Shown here piece by piece: positions 10,416 through 19,374 of a stretch of 64,000 nucleotides of DNA. Origin of the DNA: Streptococcus henryi DSM 19005 (lineage in GTDB: Bacteria; Bacillota; Bacilli; Lactobacillales; Streptococcaceae); contig NZ_AQYA01000027.1 in NCBI RefSeq assembly GCF_000376985.1, positions 1 through 64,000 of the forward strand, read 5' to 3'. Under the pieces are notes generated by a model. The model was not told where the DNA came from. It made no database searches and saw only the letters and a list, made by a program, of their open reading frames with translations. The translations under genes and the position numbers were made by a program. The first letter of the stretch is position 1. Each line of letters begins with the position of its first letter.

Positions 10416-11477
10416 ATGAACAAGAAAATTGTTGGTCTAGGTCTAGCTACGATCGCTGCTCTATCACTTGCTGCATGTGGAAGCCGTACATCAAAAAAAG
10501 ATGCTGCATCTAATGGTGCTGAATCAAGTGTAAAAGCTGCAATCGTTACTGACATCGGTGGTGTTGATGACCGTTCGTTCAACCAATCTGCTTGGGAAGG
10601 TCTTCAAGCATGGGGTGAAGAAGCTGGTCTTTCAAAAGGTAATGGTTTTGATTACTTCCAATCAGCATCTGAATCAGATTACGTAACAAACCTTGATTCT
10701 GCTGTTTCAGGTGGATACAACCTTATCTTCGGTATCGGTTTTGCCTTGCAATCTTCAATCAAAGAAGTTGCTCCAAACAATGCTGATGTAAACTACGCAA
10801 TCGTTGATGATGTTGTTGAAGGTGAAGACAACGTAGTTAGCGTTTTGTTTGCAGACCATGAAGCATCATACCTTGCAGGTGTTGCAGCAGCAAAATCAAC
10901 AAAAACTAAACAAGTTGGATTTATCGGTGGTATGAACTCTGCAACTATCGACCGCTTTGAAGCTGGTTTTGTAGCAGGTGTTAAATCTGTTGATGAGTCA
11001 ATCAAGATTGACGTTCAATATGCTGGTTCATTTGGTGACGCAGCTAAAGGACAAACAATTGCAGCAGCACAATACGCAGCTGGTGCTGATATCATTTTCC
11101 ACGCTTCTGGTGGTACTGGTAACGGTGTATTTGCAGCAGCAAAAGCTGAAAATGAAACTCGCAATGAAGCTGATAAAGTTTGGGTAATCGGTGTTGACCG
11201 TGACCAATCAGCTGAAGGTGCTTACACATCTAAAGATGGTAAAGAATCTAACTTTGTATTGGCTTCTACATTGAAAGAAGTTGGTGCTGCAGTTAAAGAC
11301 ATCACTGAAAAAACAGTTGATGGCAAATTCCCTGGTGGAGAAACTGTACGCTATGCACTTACTGATGGTGGTGTAGACTTGGCTGAAACTAACCTTTCTG
11401 AAGATGCTTCTAAAGCAGTTGCTGATGCTAAAGCAGCAATTCTTGATGGTTCAGTTGAAATTCCAGAAAAACCTTAA
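10416..11477 (+). CDS. bmpA: BMP/PnrA-family nucleoside-binding lipoprotein
   Basis: This is the surface receptor of an ABC nucleoside importer. The signal peptide ends in the lipobox LAAC, so the Cys near residue 22 should be lipidated. The motif DIGGVDDRSFNQ and the later GVDRDQSAEG are typical of PnrA-like proteins that bind purine and pyrimidine nucleosides. The ATG at 10416 follows AGGAGGG; a longer frame would precede the signal peptide. A terminator follows, which should make the receptor more abundant than the transporter encoded downstream. Confidence 0.92.
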   Translation: MNKKIVGLGLATIAALSLAACGSRTSKKDAASNGAESSVKAAIVTDIGGVDDRSFNQSAWEGLQAWGEEAGLSKGNGFDYFQSASESDYVTNLDSAVSGGYNLIFGIGFALQSSIKEVAPNNADVNYAIVDDVVEGEDNVVSVLFADHEASYLAGVAAAKSTKTKQVGFIGGMNSATIDRFEAGFVAGVKSVDESIKIDVQYAGSFGDAAKGQTIAAAQYAAGADIIFHASGGTGNGVFAAAKAENETRNEADKVWVIGVDRDQSAEGAYTSKDGKESNFVLASTLKEVGAAVKDITEKTVDGKFPGGETVRYALTDGGVDLAETNLSEDASKAVADAKAAILDGSVEIPEKP

Positions 11478-11493
11478 GAAATAACAAAATCCG

Positions 11494-11526
11494 AAAAAGG
11501 CGACTAACATCGGTCGCCCTTTTTTG
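11494..11526 (+). terminator. Partial terminator between bmpA and the transporter genes
   Basis: GGCGAC at 11499-11504 pairs with GTCGCC at 11513-11518 and is followed by a C and seven T. Read-through would give lower expression of the ATPase and permeases than of the receptor. Confidence 0.8.
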
Positions 11527-11547
11527 GGAGACTGGGAGATTTTCTCT

Positions 11548-11583
11548 CAGTAAAGCCTATCAAAGAGTTGGTAGGTTTTACTG
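11548..11583 (+). other. Second hairpin upstream of the nucleoside ABC ATPase gene
   Basis: CAGTAAAGCCTA at 11548-11559 pairs with TAGGTTTTACTG at 11572-11583 with one G-T pair. There is no T run, so it is not a classic terminator; it may protect the downstream mRNA. Confidence 0.5.
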
Positions 11584-11615
11584 ACAAAAAATGACAGTTT
11601 TGAAAGGAATAGACT

Positions 11616-13136
11616 ATGACACACGATTATGTCATCGAGATGCGAGACATAACAAAGCGATTTGGTGAGTTTGTTGCAAACGACCATATCAATTTAAATG
11701 TCAAAAAAGGTGAAATTCATGCCCTTCTCGGAGAGAACGGTGCTGGGAAATCAACCCTAATGAACATGCTGGCAGGACTTCTAGAGCCGACAAGTGGTGA
11801 AATTGTAATTAATGGTCAATCAGTGACCATTGAATCACCTTCAAAAGCCGCACAACTTGGTATCGGTATGGTGCACCAGCACTTTATGTTGGTGGATGCT
11901 TTTACTGTTACTGAAAATATCATTCTTGGTAGCGAAACAACCAATGCAGCAGGCATGATTGATTTGAAAAAAGCTACTGCAGAAATTACAGCACTTTCTA
12001 AAAAATATGGTCTTGAAGTTGATCCAACCGCTAAAGTTGCTGATATTTCAGTTGGTGCTCAACAACGTGTAGAAATTTTGAAGACTCTATATCGTGGTGC
12101 TGACCTACTTATTTTTGATGAACCGACTGCTGTTTTAACACCTGATGAAATTGCTGAGCTTCTCAAAATTATGAAGGTATTGGTTGCTGAAGGGAAATCA
12201 ATCGTTCTCATTACACACAAACTTGATGAAATTCGTGCGGTTGCTGATCGAGTGACAGTTATCCGTCGTGGGAAATCAATTGAAACTGTTGACGTTGCTG
12301 GAGCAACTAATGATGACTTGGCTGAATGGATGGTAGGACGTTCTGTTTCATTTAAAACTGAGAAGATTGCTCCAAATCCAAAAGAAGTTGTCTTATCGAT
12401 CGAAAACCTCGTTGTCAATGAAAACCGTGGCATCCCTGCTGTTAAAAATCTATCATTAGATGTTCGTGCAGGCGAGATTGTTGGTATTGCTGGTATTGAT
12501 GGTAATGGACAAAGTGAACTTATTCAAGCTATCACTGGTCTTCGAAGAGCCAAATCTGGTAAAATCACCATTAAAGGCGTAGATGTTACTCATTACTCAC
12601 CACGAAAAATTACAGAACTTAGTGTAGGACATGTCCCTGAAGACCGTCATCGCGATGGTATGATTTTGGATATGACAGTTGCTGAAAACTTTGCACTTCA
12701 AACATATTACAAAGAGCCAATTTCTAAAAATGGTATTCTAAACTACTCTAAGATTAATGAAAAAGCTCGTCAGTTAATGGAAGAATTTGATGTCCGTGGT
12801 GCTGGAGAGTTGATTCCTGGTAAATCTCTTTCTGGGGGGAACCAGCAGAAAGCAGTAATTGCTCGTGAAATTGATCGAGATCCTGACTTATTGATTGTTA
12901 GCCAACCGACTCGTGGACTTGATGTTGGAGCTATTGAATACATCCGAAAACGCTTGATTGCAGAGCGTGATAAAGGCAAAGCTGTCCTTGTTGTCAGCTT
13001 CGAATTGGATGAAATTCTTGATGTTTCAGATCGCATTGCTGTTATCCATGATGGTAGCATCCACGGTATTGTATTACCTGCTGAGACAACCAAGCAAGAA
13101 CTTGGTATGCTCATGGCTGGTGGCCATCTCAAGTAA
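11616..13136 (+). CDS. Nucleoside ABC transporter ATP-binding protein, tandem ABC domains
   Basis: This 506-residue protein energises nucleoside import. Two ABC domains are fused. The first has Walker A GENGAGKST, signature SVGAQQR and Walker B LLIFDEPT. The second has a degenerate Walker A (GIDGNGQSE), signature LSGGNQQK and SQPTRGLDVG in the Walker B region. This asymmetry is normal for sugar and nucleoside (CUT2/NupA-like) ATPases. The ATG follows AAAGGAATAG. The two permeases follow within 15 bases, forming a typical importer set with BmpA. Confidence 0.93.
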   Translation: MTHDYVIEMRDITKRFGEFVANDHINLNVKKGEIHALLGENGAGKSTLMNMLAGLLEPTSGEIVINGQSVTIESPSKAAQLGIGMVHQHFMLVDAFTVTENIILGSETTNAAGMIDLKKATAEITALSKKYGLEVDPTAKVADISVGAQQRVEILKTLYRGADLLIFDEPTAVLTPDEIAELLKIMKVLVAEGKSIVLITHKLDEIRAVADRVTVIRRGKSIETVDVAGATNDDLAEWMVGRSVSFKTEKIAPNPKEVVLSIENLVVNENRGIPAVKNLSLDVRAGEIVGIAGIDGNGQSELIQAITGLRRAKSGKITIKGVDVTHYSPRKITELSVGHVPEDRHRDGMILDMTVAENFALQTYYKEPISKNGILNYSKINEKARQLMEEFDVRGAGELIPGKSLSGGNQQKAVIAREIDRDPDLLIVSQPTRGLDVGAIEYIRKRLIAERDKGKAVLVVSFELDEILDVSDRIAVIHDGSIHGIVLPAETTKQELGMLMAGGHLK

Positions 13137-13150
13137 GAAAGGAAATCAAC

Positions 13151-14212
13151 ATGCTAAAAAAATATGAAAGTATCCTGATTCCCTTAATGGCAGTCTTGTC
13201 AGGCTTGCTACTTGGGGCAGTCGTTATGTTAGTTTTTGGTTATGACCCTATCTGGGGTTATGAAGAACTCTTCTATACAGCTTTTGGTTCTGTAAAAAAT
13301 ATTGGTGAAATCTTCCGTGCTGTTGCACCTTTAGTTTTCACAGCACTTGGATTTGCCGTTGCAAGCCGAGCTGGTTTCTTTAATGTCGGGCTATCTGGTC
13401 AGGCATTAGTAGGCTGGGTATTTGCAGGTTGGTTTGCACTTGCTAACCCTGATATGCCGAGACCAATTCTGATTTTAGGTACAGTTATCGTTGCAATGCT
13501 TGCAGGAGGTATTGCAGGAGCTATTCCTGGTTTCTTACGTGCTTTTCTTGGTACAAGTGAAGTTATCGTAACAATCATGATGAATTATATTCTGCTTTAT
13601 TTCTCAAATCATATTATCCGAGATGTTTTTGCTGATGAATTGATGAAAAATACTGACTCAAGTATCAACGTTTCAGCCAATGCCTCTTATCAGACAGAGT
13701 GGTTACGTGCATTGACAGACAATTCTCGTATGAACATTGGTATCTTCTTTGCTCTTATTGCAGTATTTGTAATCTGGTTCTTGTTTGCTAAAACAACACT
13801 TGGATTTGAAATTCGTGCAGCTGGTCTTAATCCAACTGCAGCAGATTATGCAGGTATGAGTACTAAACGTACAATTGTTTTGTCAATGGTAATTTCAGGT
13901 GCGCTTGCTGGACTTGGTGGAGCAGTACAAGGTTTGGGAACATTCCAAAATGTTTATATTCAATCTTCTAATTTGGATATCGGTTTTAACGGTATGTCAG
14001 TAGCACTCTTAGCTTCTAACTCACCACTTGGTATTCCATTTGCTGCATTTCTATTTGGAGCCCTGCAGGTTGGATCATCTGGTATGGTTCGTGCCCAAAT
14101 TCCACCAGAATTGGTTAACGTTGTTACAGCATCAATTATCTTCTTCATTGGTGTAAAATACATTTTTGAACAATTACTGAAATCAAAACGTTTTGCGAAA
14201 GGAGGCAAATAA
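13151..14212 (+). CDS. Nucleoside ABC transporter permease, first subunit
   Basis: A 353-residue polytopic membrane protein of the BPD_transp_2 (branched-chain/CUT2-like) family, with about eight to ten hydrophobic segments. It contains SRAGFFNVGLSGQ near residue 75, the conserved loop of these permeases, and AAGLNPTAADYAGM in the second half. It pairs with the next permease and the tandem ATPase. AAGGAAATC precedes the ATG, and the gap from the ATPase gene is 14 bases. Confidence 0.92.
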   Translation: MLKKYESILIPLMAVLSGLLLGAVVMLVFGYDPIWGYEELFYTAFGSVKNIGEIFRAVAPLVFTALGFAVASRAGFFNVGLSGQALVGWVFAGWFALANPDMPRPILILGTVIVAMLAGGIAGAIPGFLRAFLGTSEVIVTIMMNYILLYFSNHIIRDVFADELMKNTDSSINVSANASYQTEWLRALTDNSRMNIGIFFALIAVFVIWFLFAKTTLGFEIRAAGLNPTAADYAGMSTKRTIVLSMVISGALAGLGGAVQGLGTFQNVYIQSSNLDIGFNGMSVALLASNSPLGIPFAAFLFGALQVGSSGMVRAQIPPELVNVVTASIIFFIGVKYIFEQLLKSKRFAKGGK

Positions 14213-14213
14213 G

Positions 14214-15167
14214 ATGAGTTTGAACTTATTAGCTTTACTTATTTCGCAAATGCTAATTTATTCAGCGCCATTGATTTTTACTAGCCTTGGAGGAGTTTTC
14301 TCTGAACGTGCTGGTATTGTTAACGTCGGACTCGAAGGTACAATGGTAATCGGAGCCTTTGCTGGTGTTGTCTTTAATATTGAATTTGCAGAGCAGTTGG
14401 GTAAAATGACTCCTCTTGTAGCTGTCTTGGTAGGTGGTCTTGTTGGTATTCTATTCCAACTTATTCACGCGACAGCAACTGTTATTTTCCGAGCTGACCA
14501 CGTCGTATCCGGGACCGTTTTAAATCTATTAGCTCCTGCTTTCTCAGTTTTCTTGGTTAAAGTTATCTATGGTAAAGGTCAGACAGATTCAATCCGTCAA
14601 TCTTTTGGGAAGTTCTCTTTCCCTGGATTATCAAAAATTCCAGTAATCGGAGATCTTTTCTTCAAGAATACAAGTTTAATGGGTTATGTAGCGATTGCCA
14701 CTGCCTTTGTTGCATGGTTCGTTCTTTATAAAACTCGCTTTGGTCTTCGTTTGCGTTCTGTAGGTGAACACCCACAAGCTGCAGATACTCTTGGTATCAA
14801 TGTTTATAAAATGCGCTTTGCTGGGGTTATGATTGCTGGTTTCCTAGGTGGAATCGGGGGAGCAGTAAGTGCTCAATCAGTTAATATCAACTTCTCAGCA
14901 ACGACCATCGTTGGTTCAGGATTTATCGCTCTCGCTGCCGTTATTTTCGGTAAGTGGAATCCACTTGGTGCGATGTTAGCAAGTCTATTCTTTGGACTTT
15001 CACAGAGTTTGGCAGTTATTGGAAGTCAGCTCCCAGGACTCCAAAATGTTCCAGCTGTTTATCTCCAAATGGCACCTTACTTAATCACTGTAATTGCTTT
15101 GGCAGCTTTCTTTGGTAAAGCAGTTGCTCCTAAAGCAGACGGTGTTAACTATATTAAAACTAAATAA
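14214..15167 (+). CDS. Nucleoside ABC transporter permease, second subunit
   Basis: A 317-residue membrane protein of the same permease superfamily as its upstream neighbour. It shows SERAGIVNVGLEGTM near residue 33 and SVGEHPQAADTLGI in the second half, the paralogous forms of the first subunit's motifs. The ATG at 14214 lies two bases past the stop of the previous gene, with AAGGAGG upstream; the longer frame from 14193 would lie inside that gene. A terminator closes the operon. Confidence 0.92.
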   Translation: MSLNLLALLISQMLIYSAPLIFTSLGGVFSERAGIVNVGLEGTMVIGAFAGVVFNIEFAEQLGKMTPLVAVLVGGLVGILFQLIHATATVIFRADHVVSGTVLNLLAPAFSVFLVKVIYGKGQTDSIRQSFGKFSFPGLSKIPVIGDLFFKNTSLMGYVAIATAFVAWFVLYKTRFGLRLRSVGEHPQAADTLGINVYKMRFAGVMIAGFLGGIGGAVSAQSVNINFSATTIVGSGFIALAAVIFGKWNPLGAMLASLFFGLSQSLAVIGSQLPGLQNVPAVYLQMAPYLITVIALAAFFGKAVAPKADGVNYIKTK

Positions 15168-15175
15168 GTTTCAAG

Positions 15176-15204
15176 AAACAGCAACTGAGTTTGCTGTTTT
15201 TTGT
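15176..15204 (+). terminator. Terminator of the nucleoside transport operon
   Basis: AAACAGCAA at 15176-15184 pairs perfectly with TTGCTGTTT at 15191-15199 and is followed by TTTG. Confidence 0.85.
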
Positions 15205-15246
15205 CTTGAAAATTTAAAAATAATTGTGAATCTATGAGCATATTTC

Positions 15247-15275
15247 TTGTAAGCGGTTTAAAGCTATGTTATATT
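15247..15275 (+). promoter_or_regulatory. Promoter of nox with embedded cre-like site
   Basis: TTGTAA at 15247-15252, a 17-base spacer and TATATT at 15270-15275 with extended TG. TGTAAGCGGTTTAA at 15248-15261 matches the cre consensus TGWNANCGNTNWCA with one mismatch and lies over the -35 and spacer, where CcpA would repress. Confidence 0.6.
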
Positions 15276-15318
15276 AGTTCTGTAAAACAAATATATTTCT
15301 GAAAAGGGGATTATTCCT

Positions 15319-16689
15319 ATGTCAAAAATCGTTGTAGTTGGTGCTAACCACGCAGGTACTGCCTGCATCAAAACTATGTTGTCAAATTATGGTGATGCCA
15401 ATGAAATTGTTGTCTTTGACCAAAACTCAAATATTTCTTTCCTAGGATGTGGGATGGCTCTTTGGATTGGTGAGCAAATTTCTTCTGGTGATGGACTTTT
15501 CTATTCAAATAAAGAAGAATTGGAAAGCATGGGTGCAACAATTTATATGAATTCACCCGTTAAAGCAGTCGACTATGATGCTAAAACTGTAACAGCTCTT
15601 GTTGATGGAAAAGAGCATGTTGAATCATATGATAAATTGATTTTTGCGACAGGTTCTCAACCAATTTTACCACCAATTAAAGGAGCTGAGATTAAAGAAG
15701 GTTCCCTTGAATTTGAAGCAACTCTTAAAAACCTTCAATTTGTAAAATTGTATCAAAATGCTGCTGATGTTATTGAAAAACTCAAAGATGAAGATATTAA
15801 ACGTGTAGCAGTAGTTGGTGCTGGTTATATTGGGGTAGAACTTGCTGAAGCCTTCCAACGTAAAGGTAAAGAAGTTGTTCTTATTGACGTTGTTGATACT
15901 TGTTTGGCTGGTTACTATGATCGCGATTTGACAGACAAAATGGCTAAAAATATGGAAGATCATGGTATTAAACTTGCCTTTGGTGAAACAGTTAAAGAAG
16001 TTGCCGGAGATGGCAAAGTTGAAAAAATTATTACTGACAAGAATGAATATGATGTTGACATGGTAATTTTGGCGGTCGGTTTCCGTCCTAACACTGGGCT
16101 TGCTGGCGACAAGGTAGAATTGTTCCGTAACGGTGCCTTTCTTGTCAACAAACATCAAGAAACATCCGTCCCTGGAGTCTATGCTATCGGTGACTGTGCG
16201 ACAATTTATGATAATGCAACACGTGATACAAACTACATCGCACTTGCATCAAATGCAGTTCGAACTGGTATTGTAGCAGCTCACAATGCTTGTGGTACGG
16301 ATCTTGAAGGTATTGGCGTACAAGGATCAAACGGTATCTCTATCTATGGTTTGCACATGGTTTCGACTGGTTTGACACTTGAAAAAGCTAAGCGTAATGG
16401 TTTCAATGCAGCAGTAACAGAATATACTGATAATCAAAAACCAGAATTTATGGAACATGGCAACTTCCCAGTAACAATTAAGATTGTCTACGATAAAGAC
16501 TCTCGTCGTATCCTTGGTGCACAGATGGCAGCACGTGAGGATATCTCAATGGGTATTCACATGTTCTCATTGGCAATTCAAGAAGGCGTTACGATTGAAA
16601 AATTGGCGTTAACAGATATTTTCTTCTTGCCACACTTTAACAAACCGTACAACTACATTACGATGGCAGCACTTGGTGCCAAAGAATAA
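15319..16689 (+). CDS. nox: NADH oxidase, water-forming
   Basis: Nox reduces oxygen to water with NADH, regenerating NAD+ and removing oxygen in cells without respiration. The N-terminal FAD-binding fold starts [11 protein letters not shown], the redox-active Cys44 lies in FLGCGMAL, and a second nucleotide-binding motif GAGYIGVE binds [14 protein letters not shown] and the C-terminal dimerisation domain complete the family pattern over 456 residues. It is monocistronic, with its own promoter and terminator. One redox Cys in that position points to the four-electron (water) rather than peroxide-forming type; this is family inference. Confidence 0.93.
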   Translation: MSKIVVVGANHAGTACIKTMLSNYGDANEIVVFDQNSNISFLGCGMALWIGEQISSGDGLFYSNKEELESMGATIYMNSPVKAVDYDAKTVTALVDGKEHVESYDKLIFATGSQPILPPIKGAEIKEGSLEFEATLKNLQFVKLYQNAADVIEKLKDEDIKRVAVVGAGYIGVELAEAFQRKGKEVVLIDVVDTCLAGYYDRDLTDKMAKNMEDHGIKLAFGETVKEVAGDGKVEKIITDKNEYDVDMVILAVGFRPNTGLAGDKVELFRNGAFLVNKHQETSVPGVYAIGDCATIYDNATRDTNYIALASNAVRTGIVAAHNACGTDLEGIGVQGSNGISIYGLHMVSTGLTLEKAKRNGFNAAVTEYTDNQKPEFMEHGNFPVTIKIVYDKDSRRILGAQMAAREDISMGIHMFSLAIQEGVTIEKLALTDIFFLPHFNKPYNYITMAALGAKE

Positions 16690-16698
16690 TCTTATATA

Positions 16699-16724
16699 AT
16701 CAGCTCTTCGGGGCTGATTTTTTG
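16699..16724 (+). terminator. Terminator of nox
   Basis: ATCAGCTC and GGGCTGAT form a stem with one G-T pair around a TTCG loop, followed by six T. Confidence 0.87.
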
Positions 16725-16867
16725 ATTAAAATGACTTACAAGTATGGAATTTAAAAATGGCTTATTTTATGTGGTATAAATGATTAGAAGACACATACTT
16801 TGTGAAAATATTATTTTATAGTACAGTGAAACACTGTTATACCGCAGAAAGAAAGCGGTTCAATTAT

Positions 16868-16896
16868 TTGCACATTGTGAATTTTAATTATAAAAT
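16868..16896 (+). promoter_or_regulatory. Promoter of the pdh operon
   Basis: TTGCAC at 16868-16873, a 17-base spacer and TAAAAT at 16891-16896. Just upstream lies CCGC...GCGG with AAGCGGTTCAA, only a weak resemblance to cre. Confidence 0.6.
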
Positions 16897-16927
16897 AGAC
16901 TCGTAAATAAGATTTTTGGAGGACCGT

Positions 16928-17896
16928 ATGGTTACTTTGTCAAAAGAACAACATTTAGAAATGTTTTTAAAAATGGAACGTATTCGTGAATTCGATATGC
17001 GTATTAATAAACTTGTTCGTCGTGGTTTCGTACAAGGGATGACTCACTTCTCTGTTGGAGAAGAGGCAGCCAATGTTGGTGCGGTGCAGCACTTAACTTA
17101 CGATGACATTTTCTTCTCTAATCACCGTGGGCACGGTCAATCTATTGCTCAAGATATGGATTTGAACAAAATGATGGCTGAACTTGCTGGTAAAGTAACT
17201 GGAGTTTCAAAAGGACGCGGTGGTTCAATGCACTTGGCTGATTTTGAAAAAGGTAACTACGGAACTAATGGTATCGTTGGTGGTGGTTATGCACTTGCGG
17301 TCGGTGCGGCATTGACGCAACAATATAAGGAAACAGGTAATATTGTTGTTGCCTTTTCTGGAGACGGAGCAACCAATGAAGGCTCATTCCATGAATCTGT
17401 CAATATGGCAGCAACTTGGAAATTACCAGTTATTTTCTTTATCATTAACAACCGTTACGGAATCTCAATGAGTATTGAGAATGCAACAAATACACCACAC
17501 CTTTATACTCGTGCTGAAGCTTACGGCATTCCAGGTTTCTATTGTGAAGATGGAAATGACGTTCTTGCCGTTTATGAAACAATGGGCAAAGCTGTTGAGC
17601 ATGTTCGTGGAGGAAATGGTCCAGCTATCGTCGAAGTTGAATCATACCGTTGGTTCGGACATTCAACTGCTGACGCTGGTAAATACCGTACCAAAGAAGA
17701 AGTTGATGCTTGGAAAGAAAAAGATCCAATTGTTAAGTACCGTGATTATTTGACTTCTGAGAAAATTGCTAGCGCAGAAGAACTAGATGCAATCCGCGCA
17801 CAAGTTGTTAAAGAAGTTGATGATGCTTACGAATTTGCACAAAACAGTCCTGATCCAGAGCTGTCAGTAGCCTTTGAAGATATCTGGGTAGACTAA
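16928..17896 (+). CDS. pdhA: Pyruvate/acetoin dehydrogenase E1 component, alpha subunit
   Basis: With PdhB it decarboxylates pyruvate (or acetoin in related complexes) using thiamine diphosphate and transfers the acyl group to the lipoyl domains. The ThDP motif runs from GDGATNEG to about 30 residues downstream, ending in INN. Conserved HRGHGQS and KGRGGSMH are present, and the length is 322 residues. The ATG at 16928 lies behind TTGGAGGA; an in-frame TTG at 16916 sits on that site. acoA is the alternative name; substrate cannot be decided from sequence alone, but the adjacent lplA and full E1-E2-E3 set fit pyruvate dehydrogenase. Confidence 0.88.
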   Translation: MVTLSKEQHLEMFLKMERIREFDMRINKLVRRGFVQGMTHFSVGEEAANVGAVQHLTYDDIFFSNHRGHGQSIAQDMDLNKMMAELAGKVTGVSKGRGGSMHLADFEKGNYGTNGIVGGGYALAVGAALTQQYKETGNIVVAFSGDGATNEGSFHESVNMAATWKLPVIFFIINNRYGISMSIENATNTPHLYTRAEAYGIPGFYCEDGNDVLAVYETMGKAVEHVRGGNGPAIVEVESYRWFGHSTADAGKYRTKEEVDAWKEKDPIVKYRDYLTSEKIASAEELDAIRAQVVKEVDDAYEFAQNSPDPELSVAFEDIWVD

Positions 17897-18250
17897 ATAA
17901 TGTTTTCTTTACCAGTTCGCCAGCGGTTTCTTGGTTTAAAGGAAAACTGAAGGTCTGTCCTTTTGCCTCTAACTATATCAGAGCTAGGGATAGATTGACC
18001 ATAGTGGTGGCTGGTGTTCATAAGCCGACGATTATCGATTAAATGTATTATGAAGAAAACTTAGTGAGCTGTAATGGCAGTTTTCACTGTGGTAAAAGCA
18101 AGCAAAGTGAGAAGTTTGTGTCCAGGCTTTTTGAGACTTTGTCTAAAAAATAAGCATTAAATCAACTAAGTCGACTGCTTTCAACCCTGCAATTAAAAGA
18201 AACTATCAAAAAGAAAATTTCAAAATTGAAAAAATTTCGGAGAAAATAGA
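17897..18250 (+). other. Long pdhA-pdhB spacer with three hairpins
   Basis: This 354-base stretch has no convincing gene. Hairpins: AAAGGA at 17938-17943 with TCCTTT about 14 bases later; GAAAACT near 18054 with AGTTTTC near 18079-18085; and GCTTTTTGAGAC near 18126 with GTCTAAAAAATAAGC. No T-run terminator follows any of them. The last 60 bases are A-rich and hold the weak pdhB ribosome-binding site CGGAGAA. Confidence 0.5.
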
Positions 18251-19249
18251 ATGTCAGAAACTAAATTAATGGCCTTGCGTGAAGCCATCAACCTTGCTAT
18301 GAGCGAGGAAATGCGCAAAGATGAAAACATCTACTTGATGGGAGAAGACGTTGGTGTTTACGGAGGAGACTTCGGAACATCTGTTGGTATGATTGAGGAA
18401 TTTGGACCAAAACGTGTTAAAGATACACCAATCTCAGAAGCTGCTATTGCTGGTGCAGCGATTGGCTCTGCTATCACTGGTCTTCGTCCAATCGTTGATG
18501 TGACCTTCATGGACTTTATCACTATCGCTTTGGATGCTATTGTTAACAATGGTGCTAAAAACAACTACATGTTTGGTGGAGGACTTAAAACACCTGCAAC
18601 TTTCCGTGTTGCTTCAGGTTCTGGTATCGGTTCTGCAGCACAGCACTCACAATCACTTGAAGCTTGGTTAACACATATTCCAGGCATCAAGGTGGTTGCA
18701 CCAGGTAACGCAAATGATGCTAAGGGGCTACTAAAATCTTCAATCCAAGATAATAATATCGTTATCTTCATGGAGCCAAAAGCTCTTTATGGTAAGAAAG
18801 AAGAAGTTAACCAAGATCCAGACTTCTATATTCCTCTTGGTAAGGGTGATATCAAACGTGAGGGAACTGATTTGACAATCGTATCTTACGGTCGTATGTT
18901 GGAGCGTGTCCTTCAAGCAGCAGAAGAAGTTGCTGCTGACGGTATCAATGTTGAAGTTGTTGACCCGCGTACACTTATCCCACTTGATAAAGAACTTATC
19001 ATTGACTCTGTTAAGAAAACAGGTAAGCTTATGTTAGTTAATGATGCATACAAGACTGGTGGTTTCATTGGTGAAATCGCAACGATGGTTACAGAAAGTG
19101 AAGCATTTGACTATCTTGACCATCCTATCGTACGTCTTGCTTCAGAAGATGTACCAGTTCCTTATGCACGTGTACTTGAGCAAGCTATCTTGCCTGACGT
19201 TGCAAAAATCAAAGCTGCCATTTATAAGATGGTTAACAAAGGGAACTAA
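18251..19249 (+). CDS. pdhB: Pyruvate/acetoin dehydrogenase E1 component, beta subunit
   Basis: The partner of PdhA completes the E1 active site at the alpha/beta interface. The protein begins with MALREAINLAMSEEM, contains GEDVGVYGG and DTPISE, and has the transketolase C-terminal domain, for 332 residues. The conserved HSQSLE segment supplies the active-site His. CGGAGAA stands before the ATG. Its unusual feature is the 354-base gap from pdhA, whereas E1 genes in most operons are nearly adjacent. Confidence 0.9.
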   Translation: MSETKLMALREAINLAMSEEMRKDENIYLMGEDVGVYGGDFGTSVGMIEEFGPKRVKDTPISEAAIAGAAIGSAITGLRPIVDVTFMDFITIALDAIVNNGAKNNYMFGGGLKTPATFRVASGSGIGSAAQHSQSLEAWLTHIPGIKVVAPGNANDAKGLLKSSIQDNNIVIFMEPKALYGKKEEVNQDPDFYIPLGKGDIKREGTDLTIVSYGRMLERVLQAAEEVAADGINVEVVDPRTLIPLDKELIIDSVKKTGKLMLVNDAYKTGGFIGEIATMVTESEAFDYLDHPIVRLASEDVPVPYARVLEQAILPDVAKIKAAIYKMVNKGN

Positions 19250-19272
19250 GAACATACCTTTTAATGTAAGTG

Positions 19273-19336
19273 ACAATAGGAAGTTGATTAGCTTCTGTTT
19301 GAAAAATAGACAAATGGCTAATCTCACTCCTATTGT
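19273..19336 (+). other. Hairpin in the pdhB-pdhC spacer
   Basis: ACAATAGG (19273-19280) pairs with CCTATTGT (19329-19336) and GATTAGC (19286-19292) with GCTAATC (19317-19323), separated by an internal loop. No T run follows, so an mRNA-processing or stability role is more likely than termination. Confidence 0.6.
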
Positions 19337-19374
19337 TATGCGTTGAAGGATTCATTACATGAAAGGAAATTCGA

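Noticed and set aside
12059-13132. Minus-strand frames inside the nucleoside ATPase gene
   Set aside because: Shadow frames of the tandem ABC protein, Ser/Arg-rich as expected for antisense of coding DNA.
16838-16863. cre site before pdhA
   Set aside because: The AAGCGGTTCAA core has about three mismatches to the cre consensus, too weak to call.
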